64,000 bases of DNA from Arenicellales bacterium (GTDB lineage Bacteria > Pseudomonadota > Gammaproteobacteria > Arenicellales > JAJDZL01), in assembly GCA_951813075.1 (NCBI GenBank), contig OX638343.1, positions 3,055,999 through 3,119,998 of the forward strand, read 5' to 3'. How positions within the stretch are numbered: the stretch's first letter is position 1; every line of letters begins with the position of its first letter. A program made the position numbers and the translations under genes. Positions 1 through 8,974 of this stretch are shown piece after piece. The notes under the pieces are model-generated. The model did not search any database. It saw only the letters and a list, made by a program, of their open reading frames with translations, and was not told the origin of the DNA.

Positions 1-87
1 TACCAGCGCATTACAAGTTGGTTTCATCAGCGCTGGCTCAAAGCGTTGCTGAATGTAGTTGGGTGTGCCAGGCGCCAACGCGATCAT
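1..87 (-). CDS. Possible 5' end of a reverse-strand gene cut by the window edge
   Basis: On the reverse strand a frame opens with ATG at 85-87 and stays open to base 1, giving 29 residues that begin MIALAPGTPNYIQQ. The same frame is open upstream to a stop near base 152, so another start is possible. A purine stretch lies before the ATG but is too close for a convincing ribosome binding site. No family can be recognised from so few residues. The rest of the 1-313 gap, between this fragment and the HpaB-like gene, shows nothing else that I can support. Confidence 0.22.
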   Translation of the reverse strand, partial: MIALAPGTPNYIQQRFEPALMKPTCNALV

Positions 88-313
88 TGCTCTTAGATGC
101 TGTGGCTTGAGTTGATAGTTCGATGATTTCTGGTACAGAAAAACTGCCAATCAGTGATCCTGCCAAAAAATCATACGCGCACCTTGTGCTTTCACTAAAT
201 TAAACGTCACAATAGCGCTAATGCTATATTTAGCAGTTGATTTCAGTAGGGATGGGTCGCGCAGGACCGACAATTTCAAACAAGAATTTTCATTTGATCT
301 GAAAGGTTGATTT

Positions 314-1765
314 GTGTTAAGGACGGGTAACGAATACAAGGAATCCCTTGACGACGGTCGAGTCGTTTATATGGATGGCGAGCGAGTTGAAAAGGTTTCG
401 ACGCATCCGGCATTTAAACCACTTGTGGACATTCGGGCACGAATGTTTGATATGCCACATACCGAAGAGCATCAGGATCTTCTCAGTTATACCGACGAGA
501 GTGGAGACACCAACGCGATTTTGCTGAAAATGCCATATGATCAGCAGGATTGGCATCAGAAACGAACTGCGGTCGATACCGTGCTGAACGATATTGGCGG
601 TGTGGTGACACGGGTCGGAGACGAGACAGTCGGGGAAATGTGGTCGCTGTATGATGGCAGCGACGTACTGGCTGAGATTGACCCGAGGTTTGCCGAAAAC
701 ATAAAGAATCACATCGATCGCGTGATCAGGAATGACATCTTTCACGTTTCGGCGAATACAGATCCGAAAGGCGACCGCTCCAAGCGTCCGCAAGAACAAG
801 ACCCGGATATGCTTCTGCATGTGGTTCGGGAAACTGATGCGGGTATAGTCATTCGTGGCGCCAAATATGAAACCGCGTCAGCCTACGCCGAGCAGGCTTT
901 TGTAAAGCCCACGATCGCCAACTGGGGAGATCAGAAGCTGTCCGATTACGCCGTCGGTGTGATCTCACCGATGAACGCAAAAGGAATCACTCATATCTGT
1001 CGTTCCGGGTTTGCCGGCCGTGGTTCCGCAAAAGACTACCCACTTTCAAATAAATTTGATGAAATCGATACGTTGATGATCTTTGACGACGTGCTGATTC
1101 CATGGGAAGATGTGTTGTTTTATCAGCATACTCGGGCTGCGACGTTTATTCGTTCTACACTCCATCGCTACAGCGCGTTTTCGTTCGTGCAGCGAATTCA
1201 AAAGACTGCTGACATGATGATTGGCGCGGCAATGTTCAATGTTCGACAGACCGGGTTGGACAAGCAACAGGCAGTGCGGGAAAAATTGGCGCAACTGGTC
1301 TGTTATCGGGAAGGCATCAACGCGCACCTGACAGCAGCAATCGCCACTGGTGTGGTTAGTCCGAAAGGATTGCTGATGCCGAATCCATCGCTGCTGTACA
1401 CAGGCCGCGTGCTGGCATGCTCACAACTGCATCACATGATGCATATAGCCCGAGAGCTTTGTGGTGGACAGATATGTGTGACACCGGACAGTGTCAACTT
1501 TGAATCCGAGGAAGTCAGTTTCTGGTTGAACAAATACTATTCGATCAACGAAGACTGGCAGTCTGAAGATCGCCGCAAGTTACTGGCGATGGCAAGGGAT
1601 CTGCTCAATTCCGACTATGCGGGGCACAAACTGACTTTTCAGTTGTTCGCCCAATCGCCACCATTTGCGCACCTGAATGCGGTTTATGTAAACTTTGACT
1701 TCAAGGAACCGATGAGATTTGTTAAAAAGGCGGCAAATCTCTCGGATGCAATCTCGATAGACTAG
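314..1765 (+). CDS. HpaB-family flavin-dependent monooxygenase, oxygenase component
   Basis: The 483-residue protein belongs to the 4-hydroxyphenylacetate 3-monooxygenase (HpaB) family, which hydroxylates phenolic substrates using FADH2 from a separate reductase. The N-terminus (RTGNEYKESL) matches the usual family start, and the segment SNKFDEIDTLMIFDDVLIPW around residues 245-265 is the typical core signature. Length fits the family (about 480-520). The GTG start at 314 is preceded by an AAAGG ribosome binding site. 4-Hydroxybutyryl-CoA dehydratase has the same fold, but I see no CxxxC cluster-ligand pair near residue 100, so a monooxygenase is preferred. No reductase partner (HpaC) is in the window. 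The gene starts a same-strand group with a Rid protein, an aminotransferase and an amine dehydrogenase, which suggests catabolism of an aromatic or other amine. The substrate is unknown. Confidence 0.85.
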   Translation: MLRTGNEYKESLDDGRVVYMDGERVEKVSTHPAFKPLVDIRARMFDMPHTEEHQDLLSYTDESGDTNAILLKMPYDQQDWHQKRTAVDTVLNDIGGVVTRVGDETVGEMWSLYDGSDVLAEIDPRFAENIKNHIDRVIRNDIFHVSANTDPKGDRSKRPQEQDPDMLLHVVRETDAGIVIRGAKYETASAYAEQAFVKPTIANWGDQKLSDYAVGVISPMNAKGITHICRSGFAGRGSAKDYPLSNKFDEIDTLMIFDDVLIPWEDVLFYQHTRAATFIRSTLHRYSAFSFVQRIQKTADMMIGAAMFNVRQTGLDKQQAVREKLAQLVCYREGINAHLTAAIATGVVSPKGLLMPNPSLLYTGRVLACSQLHHMMHIARELCGGQICVTPDSVNFESEEVSFWLNKYYSINEDWQSEDRRKLLAMARDLLNSDYAGHKLTFQLFAQSPPFAHLNAVYVNFDFKEPMRFVKKAANLSDAISID

Positions 1766-1786
1766 CTGACAGGTTGGGGTAGAAGA

Positions 1787-2191
1787 ATGTCTAAACACGC
1801 CAGACTGAGAAAATTCAATACTCGCGACACCTACCCGGGTCAAGCAATGGACAACGATCTGTGTCAGGTCGTCAAGGCTGGAAATCTGATATTTCTGCGC
1901 GGTCAGGTTGGAAGCGATTTTGAGGGTAACGTGATCGGGATTGGAAACCCGGCGGCACAGACCGAACAGGCAATGCGCAATGTCAAGCAACTGCTTGAGG
2001 AAGCCGGGGCGGATCTGGAGGACATCTGTAAAATCACAGTTTACATTACCGACCGGGCGTATCGCGAAGAAGTCTATGAGGTAATCGGAAAGTGGCTTAA
2101 AGGCGTGTTTCCAGTCTCAACAGGGTTGATAGTTCAGGGATTGGCAAAGCCTGAGTGGGTAATGGAAATTGACGTGATTGCCGTCATCTGA
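1787..2191 (+). CDS. Rid-family protein lacking the RidA catalytic arginine
   Basis: This 134-residue protein has the YjgF/YER057c/UK114 (Rid) fold pattern: the central LIFLRGQVG strand, the AAQTEQAMRNVKQLLEEAG helix and the MEIDVIAVI C-terminal strand. RidA proteins remove reactive enamine/imine intermediates made by PLP enzymes, and they use an arginine in a FPAR motif. Here the corresponding motif is FPVS (Ser at about residue 111), so the arginine is missing. That is typical of the Rid subfamilies not shown to have imine deaminase activity. The ATG start is 21 bases after the HpaB-like stop, so the two genes are likely co-transcribed. The next gene encodes a PLP aminotransferase, a natural partner in context. 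Its specific function is not known. Confidence 0.88.
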   Translation: MSKHARLRKFNTRDTYPGQAMDNDLCQVVKAGNLIFLRGQVGSDFEGNVIGIGNPAAQTEQAMRNVKQLLEEAGADLEDICKITVYITDRAYREEVYEVIGKWLKGVFPVSTGLIVQGLAKPEWVMEIDVIAVI

Positions 2192-2251
2192 ACGAATAAG
2201 CTTCCAGCACAACAGATGCTGAAATAAATTAAACAAGTTGGAGTAGGACGA

Positions 2252-3649
2252 GTGTTAAAGCAAAATTACGATACCCGCGACTTGTGGGAGAAGGATCGAG
2301 ACCATTACATCCATCCGTGGACTGATTTCTCAGTGTTCCATGAGGAAGGATCATTGGTGATTGCCGAAGCCAACGGGCCCTACGTTTATGACAGCGACGG
2401 CGGTCAATACATTGACGGAATCGGTGGTTTGTGGTGTGTCAATATTGGTTACGGCAACGAGGAAATGGCGCAGGCGATTGCGGACCAGGTGAGAGCGATT
2501 CCCTATTATTCCTCATTCAATCACCTGACCACGCCGCCATCAGCGAGCCTGGCTGCCAAACTTGCAGAAATTGCACCGGAGAACCTGAATCATGTGTTCT
2601 ATGGCTCCGGTGGATCCATGGCCAACGATACTGCCGTGCGAATCATCCACTATTACTTCAATCGACTTGGCAAGCATTCCAAGAAAAAAATTATTTCCAG
2701 AATTGACGCATACCATGGAAGTACCTATCTGGCGATGACGCTGACGGGTGTCACTGCTGATCACGCCGGATTTGATTTGGCACCGGGACTCGTAAGCTAT
2801 GTTTCCTGTCCAAATCCATACCGCAAGCCGGAAAACATGTCCGATGCGGAATTTTGCGATTTTCTGGTTGACGAACTGGAACAGGAAATTGTCAATCTCG
2901 GACCGGACAATGTAGCGGCTTTCATTGCCGAGCCGATCATGGGAGCCGGTGGTGTCGTTGTGCCGCCGGAGGGTTATCATCGTCGGACCAAGCAGATCTG
3001 TGAGCGGTATGAGGTTCTCTACATATCGGATGAGGTCGTAACTGGATTCGGAAGAATCGGTCATATGTTCGCATCGGAACCGGTGTTCGATCTGACACCG
3101 GATTTTATTACTGCGGCGAAAGGCATATCGTCAGGCTATCTGCCACTTTCGGCAACCATGATTTCGGACGAAGTATATGAAGTGATCAGCAGCCCTTCAG
3201 CCGATGGAAGTCTGTTCACGCACGGATTTACATACTCGGGTCATCCGGTCTGCTGTCGTGCGGCACTCACGAATATCGAGATCATTCAACGGGATGGAAT
3301 TTGCGAGCATGTACAGAACGTCGGGCCATATTTTGAAAAGCAGTTGGATACCCTCCGGGATTTACCGATCGTCGGCGATGTTCGAGGTAAGTGCTTCATG
3401 ATGTGCGTTGAAAACGTCAAGAACCCACAGACCAAGGAGATCTTCGATGAAGACGTGAAAATTGGCGACCGGATTGCCGCGAACTGTCAGAAACTCGGGT
3501 TGATTGTTCGACCGGTTGCACATCTGAACATCCTGTCACCGCCTCTGATTCTGGATCGTGAAAACATCGATGAGGTCGTGGAAATACTGAGAAAAGGCAT
3601 CGAAATGACCATGAGTGATCTGGTTGCAGAACGAATCTGGAGCGGCTGA
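2252..3649 (+). CDS. Class III (omega) PLP-dependent aminotransferase
   Basis: The 465-residue protein is a fold-type I, class III aminotransferase of the kind that acts on omega-amino groups (beta-alanine, taurine, putrescine and similar substrates) with pyruvate or 2-oxoglutarate as acceptor. Visible features are the N-terminal substrate region GGLWCVNIGYG, the cofactor-phosphate region YGSGGSMANDTAVR, the Asp-containing YISDEVVTGFGRIG and the Schiff-base lysine K290 in AAKGISSGYLPL. The start is GTG at 2252 with a strong GGAGTAGGA ribosome binding site. It lies 60 bases after the Rid gene. Amine donor specificity cannot be read from the sequence. The neighbouring amine dehydrogenase-like gene and monooxygenase suggest a shared amine breakdown route. 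Confidence 0.92.
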   Translation: MLKQNYDTRDLWEKDRDHYIHPWTDFSVFHEEGSLVIAEANGPYVYDSDGGQYIDGIGGLWCVNIGYGNEEMAQAIADQVRAIPYYSSFNHLTTPPSASLAAKLAEIAPENLNHVFYGSGGSMANDTAVRIIHYYFNRLGKHSKKKIISRIDAYHGSTYLAMTLTGVTADHAGFDLAPGLVSYVSCPNPYRKPENMSDAEFCDFLVDELEQEIVNLGPDNVAAFIAEPIMGAGGVVVPPEGYHRRTKQICERYEVLYISDEVVTGFGRIGHMFASEPVFDLTPDFITAAKGISSGYLPLSATMISDEVYEVISSPSADGSLFTHGFTYSGHPVCCRAALTNIEIIQRDGICEHVQNVGPYFEKQLDTLRDLPIVGDVRGKCFMMCVENVKNPQTKEIFDEDVKIGDRIAANCQKLGLIVRPVAHLNILSPPLILDRENIDEVVEILRKGIEMTMSDLVAERIWSG

Positions 3650-3763
3650 CACAAGCGACCCGGGACAGTGATTCGAATGCAACCCCCGTTTGTCGTTTAC
3701 CTATAATCAATCCAGCCAATTGAAGACACCACTAGTCTATCGGACAATTGAAGTTGTGTGACA

Positions 3764-5824
3764 ATGACGCGCGATCCTCGTTATGACATTCTGTTTGAAC
3801 CGGTTCAGATCGGGCCGGTCGTAGCGCGCAATCGCTTTTATCAGGTTCCTCATTGCTGCGGAATGGGCCACGTACATCCTCGGACGGCTGCCGTCATGAG
3901 AGGTGTGAAGGCGGAAGGTGGATGGGCTGTCGTGTCCACTGAAGAATGCGACATTCATCATTCTTCGGATGTCTCACCGTACATGGAGCAGCGGTTGTGG
4001 GATGACGACGACATACCACAACATCAACTGATGATCGACGCGGTGCACGCGCACGGTTCGCTTGCCGCTGTTGAATTGGCCCACAGTGGCGGGGAAGCAC
4101 CTAATCATTATTCTCGAACCGTGCCGATTGCACCGTCCGCAATTCCTGTATCGAGCTATGAGCCGGTCCAGGCGCGCGCGATGACTAAGCGCGATATTCG
4201 TGAAACACGCGAAATTTATCGCAAGGCAGCGCTGCGATCGAAAAGGGCAGGGTATGACATCATCTACGTCTACGCTGCGCACATGCTTACATTACCCTGT
4301 CAGTTTCTTTCGAAAAGATGCAATCACCGCACGGATGAGTACGGCGGCTCACTCGAGAATCGGGTTCGGTTGCTCAAGGAGATCATTGAGGACACAAAAG
4401 ACGCTGTGGGAGACACCTGTGGGATTGCGGTGCGATTCATGCTGGACGAACTGATGGGCTCCGATGGCATCGAATGCGAGGAGGAAGGCATCGAGATCGT
4501 CAGTTTGCTTGCAGAACTTCCTGATATCTGGGATGTCAATATCAGCGACTGGGACAACGATTCCGCAACATCAAGGTTCAAACCTGAAGGACACCAGGAA
4601 CAATTCATAAAAGCCGTCAAGAGCGTTACGTCAAAGCCGGTGGTTGGAGTGGGGCGCTTTACCTCGCCAGACACCATGGTGTCGCAGATCAGAAGAGGAA
4701 TTCTCGATATGATCGGTGCAGCGCGTCCTTCAATTGCAGATCCATTCTTACCCAAAAAGATCGAGCAAGGCCGAATCGAGGATATTCGGGAGTGTATCGG
4801 TTGTAACATCTGTGTTACCGGAGACTACACTATCACACCGATCCGTTGCACCCAGAATCCCACAATGGGTGAGGAATGGCGACGGGGCTGGCATCCGGAA
4901 ATCATCCCGTCGGCTTCCGAAGAAGGACCGATACTCATTATCGGGGGTGGTCCCGCGGGATTGGAGTGCGCAGTCAGCCTCGGAAAGAGGGGTTGTCAGG
5001 TGACGCTTGCAGATTCGAATGAAGAACTCGGCGGTCGCGTCAATCTTGAAAGCGCCCTGCCGGGGCTCACACAGTGGGGGCGTGTGCGCGATTACCGCAT
5101 GCAGCAACTGCATAATCTGGCCAATGTCGAGCTTTTTCCGGCGAGCACAATGACTGCATCGGATATCGCTGAATTCGGCGCCGACCATATCGTGATTGCG
5201 ACAGGTGCGAAGTGGCGAAAGGACGGCGTCGGTCGCCAGCACGCATTTGCACTGCCGGGAACCGAACAGTCTCATGTCCATACACCCGATGACATTATGT
5301 CAGGCTTGGAACTCAGCGGCGATGTGGTGGTTTACGATGATGACCACTATTACATGGGAGGTCTCATTGCGGAATTGTTGAATTCACAAGGTGCGAACGT
5401 GACTATTGTCACACCGGCTACCGACGTGTCTAATTTCACGCACAAAACCTTGGAACAGGAGACAATTCAGGGCAGACTGATTGATCTAGGAGTCGCCATA
5501 CGCACTGCGACAGCTTTGAAGTCCATCGGAAAGGACAGCATCGAGATGACATGCATCTATTCTGATCAGTTATCTGAAATCGCGTGTGATCACGTCATCA
5601 CAGTTACTGCAAGAACCCCCAAAGATCAGCTGTTTCACAAATTCACCGCCAAAATGGAAGGATCTGAAGATGTCAATGTACCGCAAGCGTGTTGCATTGG
5701 AGATTGCTATGCACCCGGAACAATCGCAGCCGCGGTCTATTCAGGCCATCAGTATGCCAGGAATTTCGGTGAACCGGCAGATGATCGTGAGGTTCCGTTC
5801 TTGCGGGAATTGACCAAAATTTAG
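3764..5824 (+). CDS. Trimethylamine dehydrogenase-family iron-sulfur flavoprotein with altered amine pocket
   Basis: The 686-residue protein closely follows trimethylamine dehydrogenase (TMADH): an Old-Yellow-Enzyme-like FMN barrel, a 4Fe-4S segment, then an ADP/FAD-type domain (IIGGGPAGLECA). The start is taken as ATG 3764 because MTRDPRYDILFEP aligns with the TMADH N-terminus; GTG 3758 is an alternative. C31 matches the cysteine that carries 6-S-cysteinyl-FMN. The cluster ligands C344, C347, C350 and C362 are all present, as are catalytic Y170, H173 and D266. Of the three aromatic residues that hold trimethylammonium in TMADH (Y60, W264, W355), only the Trp remains (W263); the other positions are E61 and D354. 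Histamine dehydrogenase also keeps only the Trp and has Gln and Asp there. The substrate is therefore probably not trimethylamine. An electron acceptor such as an ETF is not in the window. Confidence 0.9.
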   Translation: MTRDPRYDILFEPVQIGPVVARNRFYQVPHCCGMGHVHPRTAAVMRGVKAEGGWAVVSTEECDIHHSSDVSPYMEQRLWDDDDIPQHQLMIDAVHAHGSLAAVELAHSGGEAPNHYSRTVPIAPSAIPVSSYEPVQARAMTKRDIRETREIYRKAALRSKRAGYDIIYVYAAHMLTLPCQFLSKRCNHRTDEYGGSLENRVRLLKEIIEDTKDAVGDTCGIAVRFMLDELMGSDGIECEEEGIEIVSLLAELPDIWDVNISDWDNDSATSRFKPEGHQEQFIKAVKSVTSKPVVGVGRFTSPDTMVSQIRRGILDMIGAARPSIADPFLPKKIEQGRIEDIRECIGCNICVTGDYTITPIRCTQNPTMGEEWRRGWHPEIIPSASEEGPILIIGGGPAGLECAVSLGKRGCQVTLADSNEELGGRVNLESALPGLTQWGRVRDYRMQQLHNLANVELFPASTMTASDIAEFGADHIVIATGAKWRKDGVGRQHAFALPGTEQSHVHTPDDIMSGLELSGDVVVYDDDHYYMGGLIAELLNSQGANVTIVTPATDVSNFTHKTLEQETIQGRLIDLGVAIRTATALKSIGKDSIEMTCIYSDQLSEIACDHVITVTARTPKDQLFHKFTAKMEGSEDVNVPQACCIGDCYAPGTIAAAVYSGHQYARNFGEPADDREVPFLRELTKI

Positions 5825-5861
5825 TTGAATCAGCCAGCCGGGGTGTCAGGGCGTGGAAGGC

Positions 5862-6581
5862 TTAGTGTAGCTCCAAACGATGGGCATCAACCATATCGGC
5901 GAGTGACACAAAGCGCATATCAGGTGTTGGTGGATTCTCAACGACTGGTGTTGCACCAATGCCGGACTCACCGGCTCTACGATCAATCCAGCATGTTGCC
6001 AGACTGATTCGTGTCGCTGGTACGATGTCGTGAAAAAGACTCTGCGCGGTGTGCAGGATGTCGGATTTCGAGACTCCAAGATCTTGGAGTTTTTCAAGCA
6101 TGTAGTCGAAATTCCTTGGTGATGGCTTGTAGGAACCGATATCTTCAGCAGTGTAAATCGCATCAAATTCGACTTTGAGGTGCCGATTGCTCTGCGAGAA
6201 GCCGACATTGTCGACGTTTGAAAGAATGACTAATTTGAAATGTTTTTTAAGGTATTGCAGGGATTGCACCGAGTCCGGGAACGCGGGCCAGTGTCTGATC
6301 GATGTGGCAAATGCCATGTGGTCATCGACGGTCATGTGTACACCCAGGTTCTGCGCCATCGCCTCGTGGGTCTTGGTGAGCAGTTTGGTGTATGAAAGAT
6401 CGGGATTCGCGTCTTGAATGCCCGATTCAGTGCGCGAGAATTCGAGCAGTCCGGAGTCTTTTTCGATTGATTCGCCCGATCGTTCAATCAATGGTGCAAG
6501 TGCTTTGTAGATTCCGGACTCCCAGTCAATGAGCGTACCGTAACAATCAAAGGTCAGCGTAGTAAAGTCGGAGATTTTCAT
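5862..6581 (-). CDS. HAD-superfamily hydrolase, haloacid dehalogenase type II-like
   Basis: This 239-residue protein starts with the HAD motif I segment [12 protein letters not shown], where D12 is the predicted nucleophile. Motif II is ILSNVDN, and a lysine is present in [13 protein letters not shown], followed by a C-terminal acidic segment around [10 protein letters not shown]. This arrangement fits the HAD group containing (S)-2-haloacid dehalogenases, but many members are phosphatases, so dehalogenation is not established. The open frame continues 24 codons upstream to 6653; I chose ATG 6581 because motif I then lies close to the N-terminus as is usual. It converges on the amine-dehydrogenase-like gene and is probably transcribed separately. 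Confidence 0.85.
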   Translation of the reverse strand: MKISDFTTLTFDCYGTLIDWESGIYKALAPLIERSGESIEKDSGLLEFSRTESGIQDANPDLSYTKLLTKTHEAMAQNLGVHMTVDDHMAFATSIRHWPAFPDSVQSLQYLKKHFKLVILSNVDNVGFSQSNRHLKVEFDAIYTAEDIGSYKPSPRNFDYMLEKLQDLGVSKSDILHTAQSLFHDIVPATRISLATCWIDRRAGESGIGATPVVENPPTPDMRFVSLADMVDAHRLELH

Positions 6582-6617
6582 AGAGAAGCGTTTATGTAGC
6601 AAGGGTAATAGGATGTG

Positions 6618-6623
6618 TATAAT
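6618..6623 (+). promoter_or_regulatory. Possible -10 element upstream of tRNA-Leu
   Basis: A perfect TATAAT lies 75 bases before the tRNA-Leu gene in an AT-rich stretch between the divergent HAD gene and the tRNA. The hexamer 17 bases upstream (TGTAGC) is a poor -35 match, so this is only a candidate for the promoter of the tRNA and possibly of tig behind it. Confidence 0.3.
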
Positions 6624-6697
6624 TTTATTCCTACAAAAATTTGCAATCTGCAATTTTTATACGAGGGTTCACGTCTTTGTTGTTGAGGCACGCCGAT

Positions 6698-6782
6698 GCG
6701 AAAGTGGCGGAATAGGTAGACGCGCTGGTTTTAGGTGCCAGTGGGGTAACCCGTGGGAGTTCGAGTCTCCCCTTTCGCACCA
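6698..6782 (+). tRNA. tRNA-Leu (anticodon TAG)
   Basis: An 85-base cloverleaf including an encoded CCA. The acceptor stem GCGAAAG pairs with CTTTCGC. The anticodon stem CTGGT/GCCAG encloses the loop TTTAGGT, giving anticodon TAG. There is a long variable arm, as expected for Leu, and a TTCGAGT T-loop. The gene lies 17 bases before tig and may be in its leader. Confidence 0.96.
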
Positions 6783-6799
6783 ATACCGGATAGGTTAAT

Positions 6800-8272
6800 A
6801 TGAATTTGAATATTGAAGAAATTGATTCCTGCACTCGTCGCATTACGTTTGCACTTGAAAGCGATAAAGTCGACGCTGAGTTGAGAAATCGAATTCAGAG
6901 AATTTCAAGAGAAGCGTCCATTCCTGGATTTCGTAAAGGCAAGGTGCCGTTCAATATGATTCAGAAGCGCTATGGTAATGAAGTTCTTCGGGAGGTTATC
7001 GCTGACCTGTCTAACCAGTGGATGGATATGGAAATGCACGAGCACTCCGATAGTCGTGTAGGCCCGCCAGTGCTTGATGGTTTCGAACGCAACGAGCAAA
7101 CCCGCGACTACGATATTCGAATACTGTATGAGGTACTCCCGCAAGTTGTTGCATTTGACATTGAGGGTTGCAAGGTTGTTCGACCGGTTGTAAATGTCAG
7201 CGACAAAGAAGTCGACACTGAGATTGAGAAATGGCTGAAGGAACGCCCGCGACTAGAGAGCGTAGACCGGCCTGCGGTTCTTGGTGACAGAGTATTGGCG
7301 CAGATTGAAGAGACTGTTCATGTGGAAGGGGGGCAGAAGTCCAGCGACTTTCGTCGCATATGGCTGCAACCTGATCAATGCGAAAAATCCATATTGGACG
7401 CTTGCCTTGGGAAAAGTGCAGGCGAACGGGTTACTGCAGACATACTCGATAATTCCGAACTTCCGGAAGGTGAGGAAGCGGTCAAGGTAGCCACTGTCAA
7501 TATACAGATTGTGTCTGTCGAGCAGCCGATTCCTGATAGCTTGAATGAAGACATGCAGGAGCGTCTTGAAGTCGAAAGTCCGCAGGATGAGAATTTTCAT
7601 GGAGCCGCTAAAGATGCACTGGTGAAGTCTTTTACGGGGAGTATTGACAATGATGTGCAATCGCAGGTCTTCTCAGCGCTGTTTAAGCGTAATCCGTTCT
7701 CTATGCCGAAATTTTCTATCAGATATATCATGCTGAACCAGTTGGTGGAAAGAGGCATGAAGATTGAAGATGCAAGCGAATTTGTTGACCACCGAGGTAA
7801 CACTCAAGAATGGATGATGACGTATTTCGATTCTGCGCTTAAGCTCAAGCGGAGTTTCTTGCTCGAGAAATTGAGAGTGCACTATGAAATGCCGATCGAT
7901 GACGAAAAGATTATGGAAGCAGTGGAGGACGAATTGCAGACAATGCGAGGAATGACCGACCCGTCCGATACGGGAGATTCTGCGGAATTGCAACGATATC
8001 GGGATATGGTCTATCAGAGAAACAGGTGGATGGCTGAACAGGATAACGTCAAGAGTCTGATTGACAAGCTGCTCGAAAATGCGGATTACGAAGAAGTCGA
8101 AATGACACTGGCTGAGTACGAGGAGTGGAGAGAAGATCTTCATGCCAACGAACAGCTGTCTGATGATTCAATCAGTGAAGATGTTGATGAATCGGAACAT
8201 GCCGAACAAAATCCGGAAACAAGCGTTATTGTTGACGCTCTTGGCAATCCAATCGAAAAACAGTCAGCTTGA
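6800..8272 (+). CDS. tig: Trigger factor (ribosome-associated chaperone) with divergent PPIase domain
   Basis: Trigger factor binds at the ribosome exit tunnel and shields nascent chains. The N-terminal domain is clear: residues 43-50 (GFRKGKVP) are the ribosome-docking signature. The next domain (about 150-245) should be an FKBP-type peptidyl-prolyl isomerase. It begins with a recognisable GDRV strand, but the usual DFTG, F-x-GG and PGFE signatures are absent, so isomerase activity is doubtful. The helical C-terminal chaperone domain follows, ending in an acidic tail. At 490 residues it is longer than the E. coli protein (432). Position directly before clpP-clpX-lon is the standard gammaproteobacterial order and confirms the identity. 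Confidence 0.95.
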   Translation: MNLNIEEIDSCTRRITFALESDKVDAELRNRIQRISREASIPGFRKGKVPFNMIQKRYGNEVLREVIADLSNQWMDMEMHEHSDSRVGPPVLDGFERNEQTRDYDIRILYEVLPQVVAFDIEGCKVVRPVVNVSDKEVDTEIEKWLKERPRLESVDRPAVLGDRVLAQIEETVHVEGGQKSSDFRRIWLQPDQCEKSILDACLGKSAGERVTADILDNSELPEGEEAVKVATVNIQIVSVEQPIPDSLNEDMQERLEVESPQDENFHGAAKDALVKSFTGSIDNDVQSQVFSALFKRNPFSMPKFSIRYIMLNQLVERGMKIEDASEFVDHRGNTQEWMMTYFDSALKLKRSFLLEKLRVHYEMPIDDEKIMEAVEDELQTMRGMTDPSDTGDSAELQRYRDMVYQRNRWMAEQDNVKSLIDKLLENADYEEVEMTLAEYEEWREDLHANEQLSDDSISEDVDESEHAEQNPETSVIVDALGNPIEKQSA

Positions 8273-8296
8273 CTACAAGCAGGGAGATATTGAAAT

Positions 8297-8920
8297 ATGA
8301 CTAGTGGCCACCAACCTTCTCAATTGGTTGAGAGCGCACAGTTGATTCCGATGGTGGTTGAAACCACCGGGCGGGGTGAGCGAGCGTACGACATATACTC
8401 GCGAATGCTCAAGGAGCGGGTGATCTTTCTGGTCGGTCCGATCGAAGACCATTCGGCCAATCTGGTTGTCGCACAGTTGCTCTATCTGGAATCGGAAAGT
8501 GCCGAGAAGGATATACATCTGTATATCAACAGTCCCGGTGGCACGGTAAATTCAGGGCTTGCAATCTACGACACAATGCAGTTTGTCAAACCTGATGTGA
8601 GTACGGTGTGTGTCGGACAGGCCGCCAGTATGGGGGCCCTGGTGCTCGCCGGTGGCGCGAAAGACAAGCGTCATGCACTTCCGCACTCCAGGATAATGAT
8701 TCATCAGCCGATGGGTGGCTTTCAGGGGCAGGCGACCGACATTGATATTCACGCCAAGGAGATTCTCAGAATCAGGGAGCGTTTGAACAAGATCATGGTC
8801 AAACATACAGGCAAGGCCATAAAAACTGTCAATCGGGATACAGAACGCGACTACTTCATGGAAAGCCAGGAAGCCTTAAAATACGGAATAATTGATTCTG
8901 TCATTGAAAATCGCAAGTGA
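8297..8920 (+). CDS. clpP: ATP-dependent Clp protease proteolytic subunit
   Basis: The 207-residue serine peptidase is the same length as the E. coli precursor and forms the tetradecameric chamber of ClpXP/ClpAP. The catalytic triad is visible: S111 in [12 protein letters not shown]136 in IMIHQPMGG and D185 in [10 protein letters not shown] short N-terminal propeptide is likely. The ATG start lies 24 bases after tig and has a GGGAGATAT ribosome binding site. clpX follows 54 bases later on the same strand, so tig-clpP-clpX probably share transcripts. Confidence 0.98.
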   Translation: MTSGHQPSQLVESAQLIPMVVETTGRGERAYDIYSRMLKERVIFLVGPIEDHSANLVVAQLLYLESESAEKDIHLYINSPGGTVNSGLAIYDTMQFVKPDVSTVCVGQAASMGALVLAGGAKDKRHALPHSRIMIHQPMGGFQGQATDIDIHAKEILRIRERLNKIMVKHTGKAIKTVNRDTERDYFMESQEALKYGIIDSVIENRK

Positions 8921-8974
8921 ATCACCGAAAATTAGCAGTGATCGACTCAACGACGATTCGGAGGACAATGTTAC

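Noticed and set aside
314..1765. 4-Hydroxybutyryl-CoA dehydratase as the identity of the HpaB-like gene
   Set aside because: The family fold is shared, but no cysteine pair for the 4Fe-4S cluster is seen near residue 100, and the FDDVLIPW region is typical of HpaB monooxygenases.
6613..6798. Forward ORF covering the tRNA-Leu region
   Set aside because: It reads straight through the tRNA gene and has no protein-like features.
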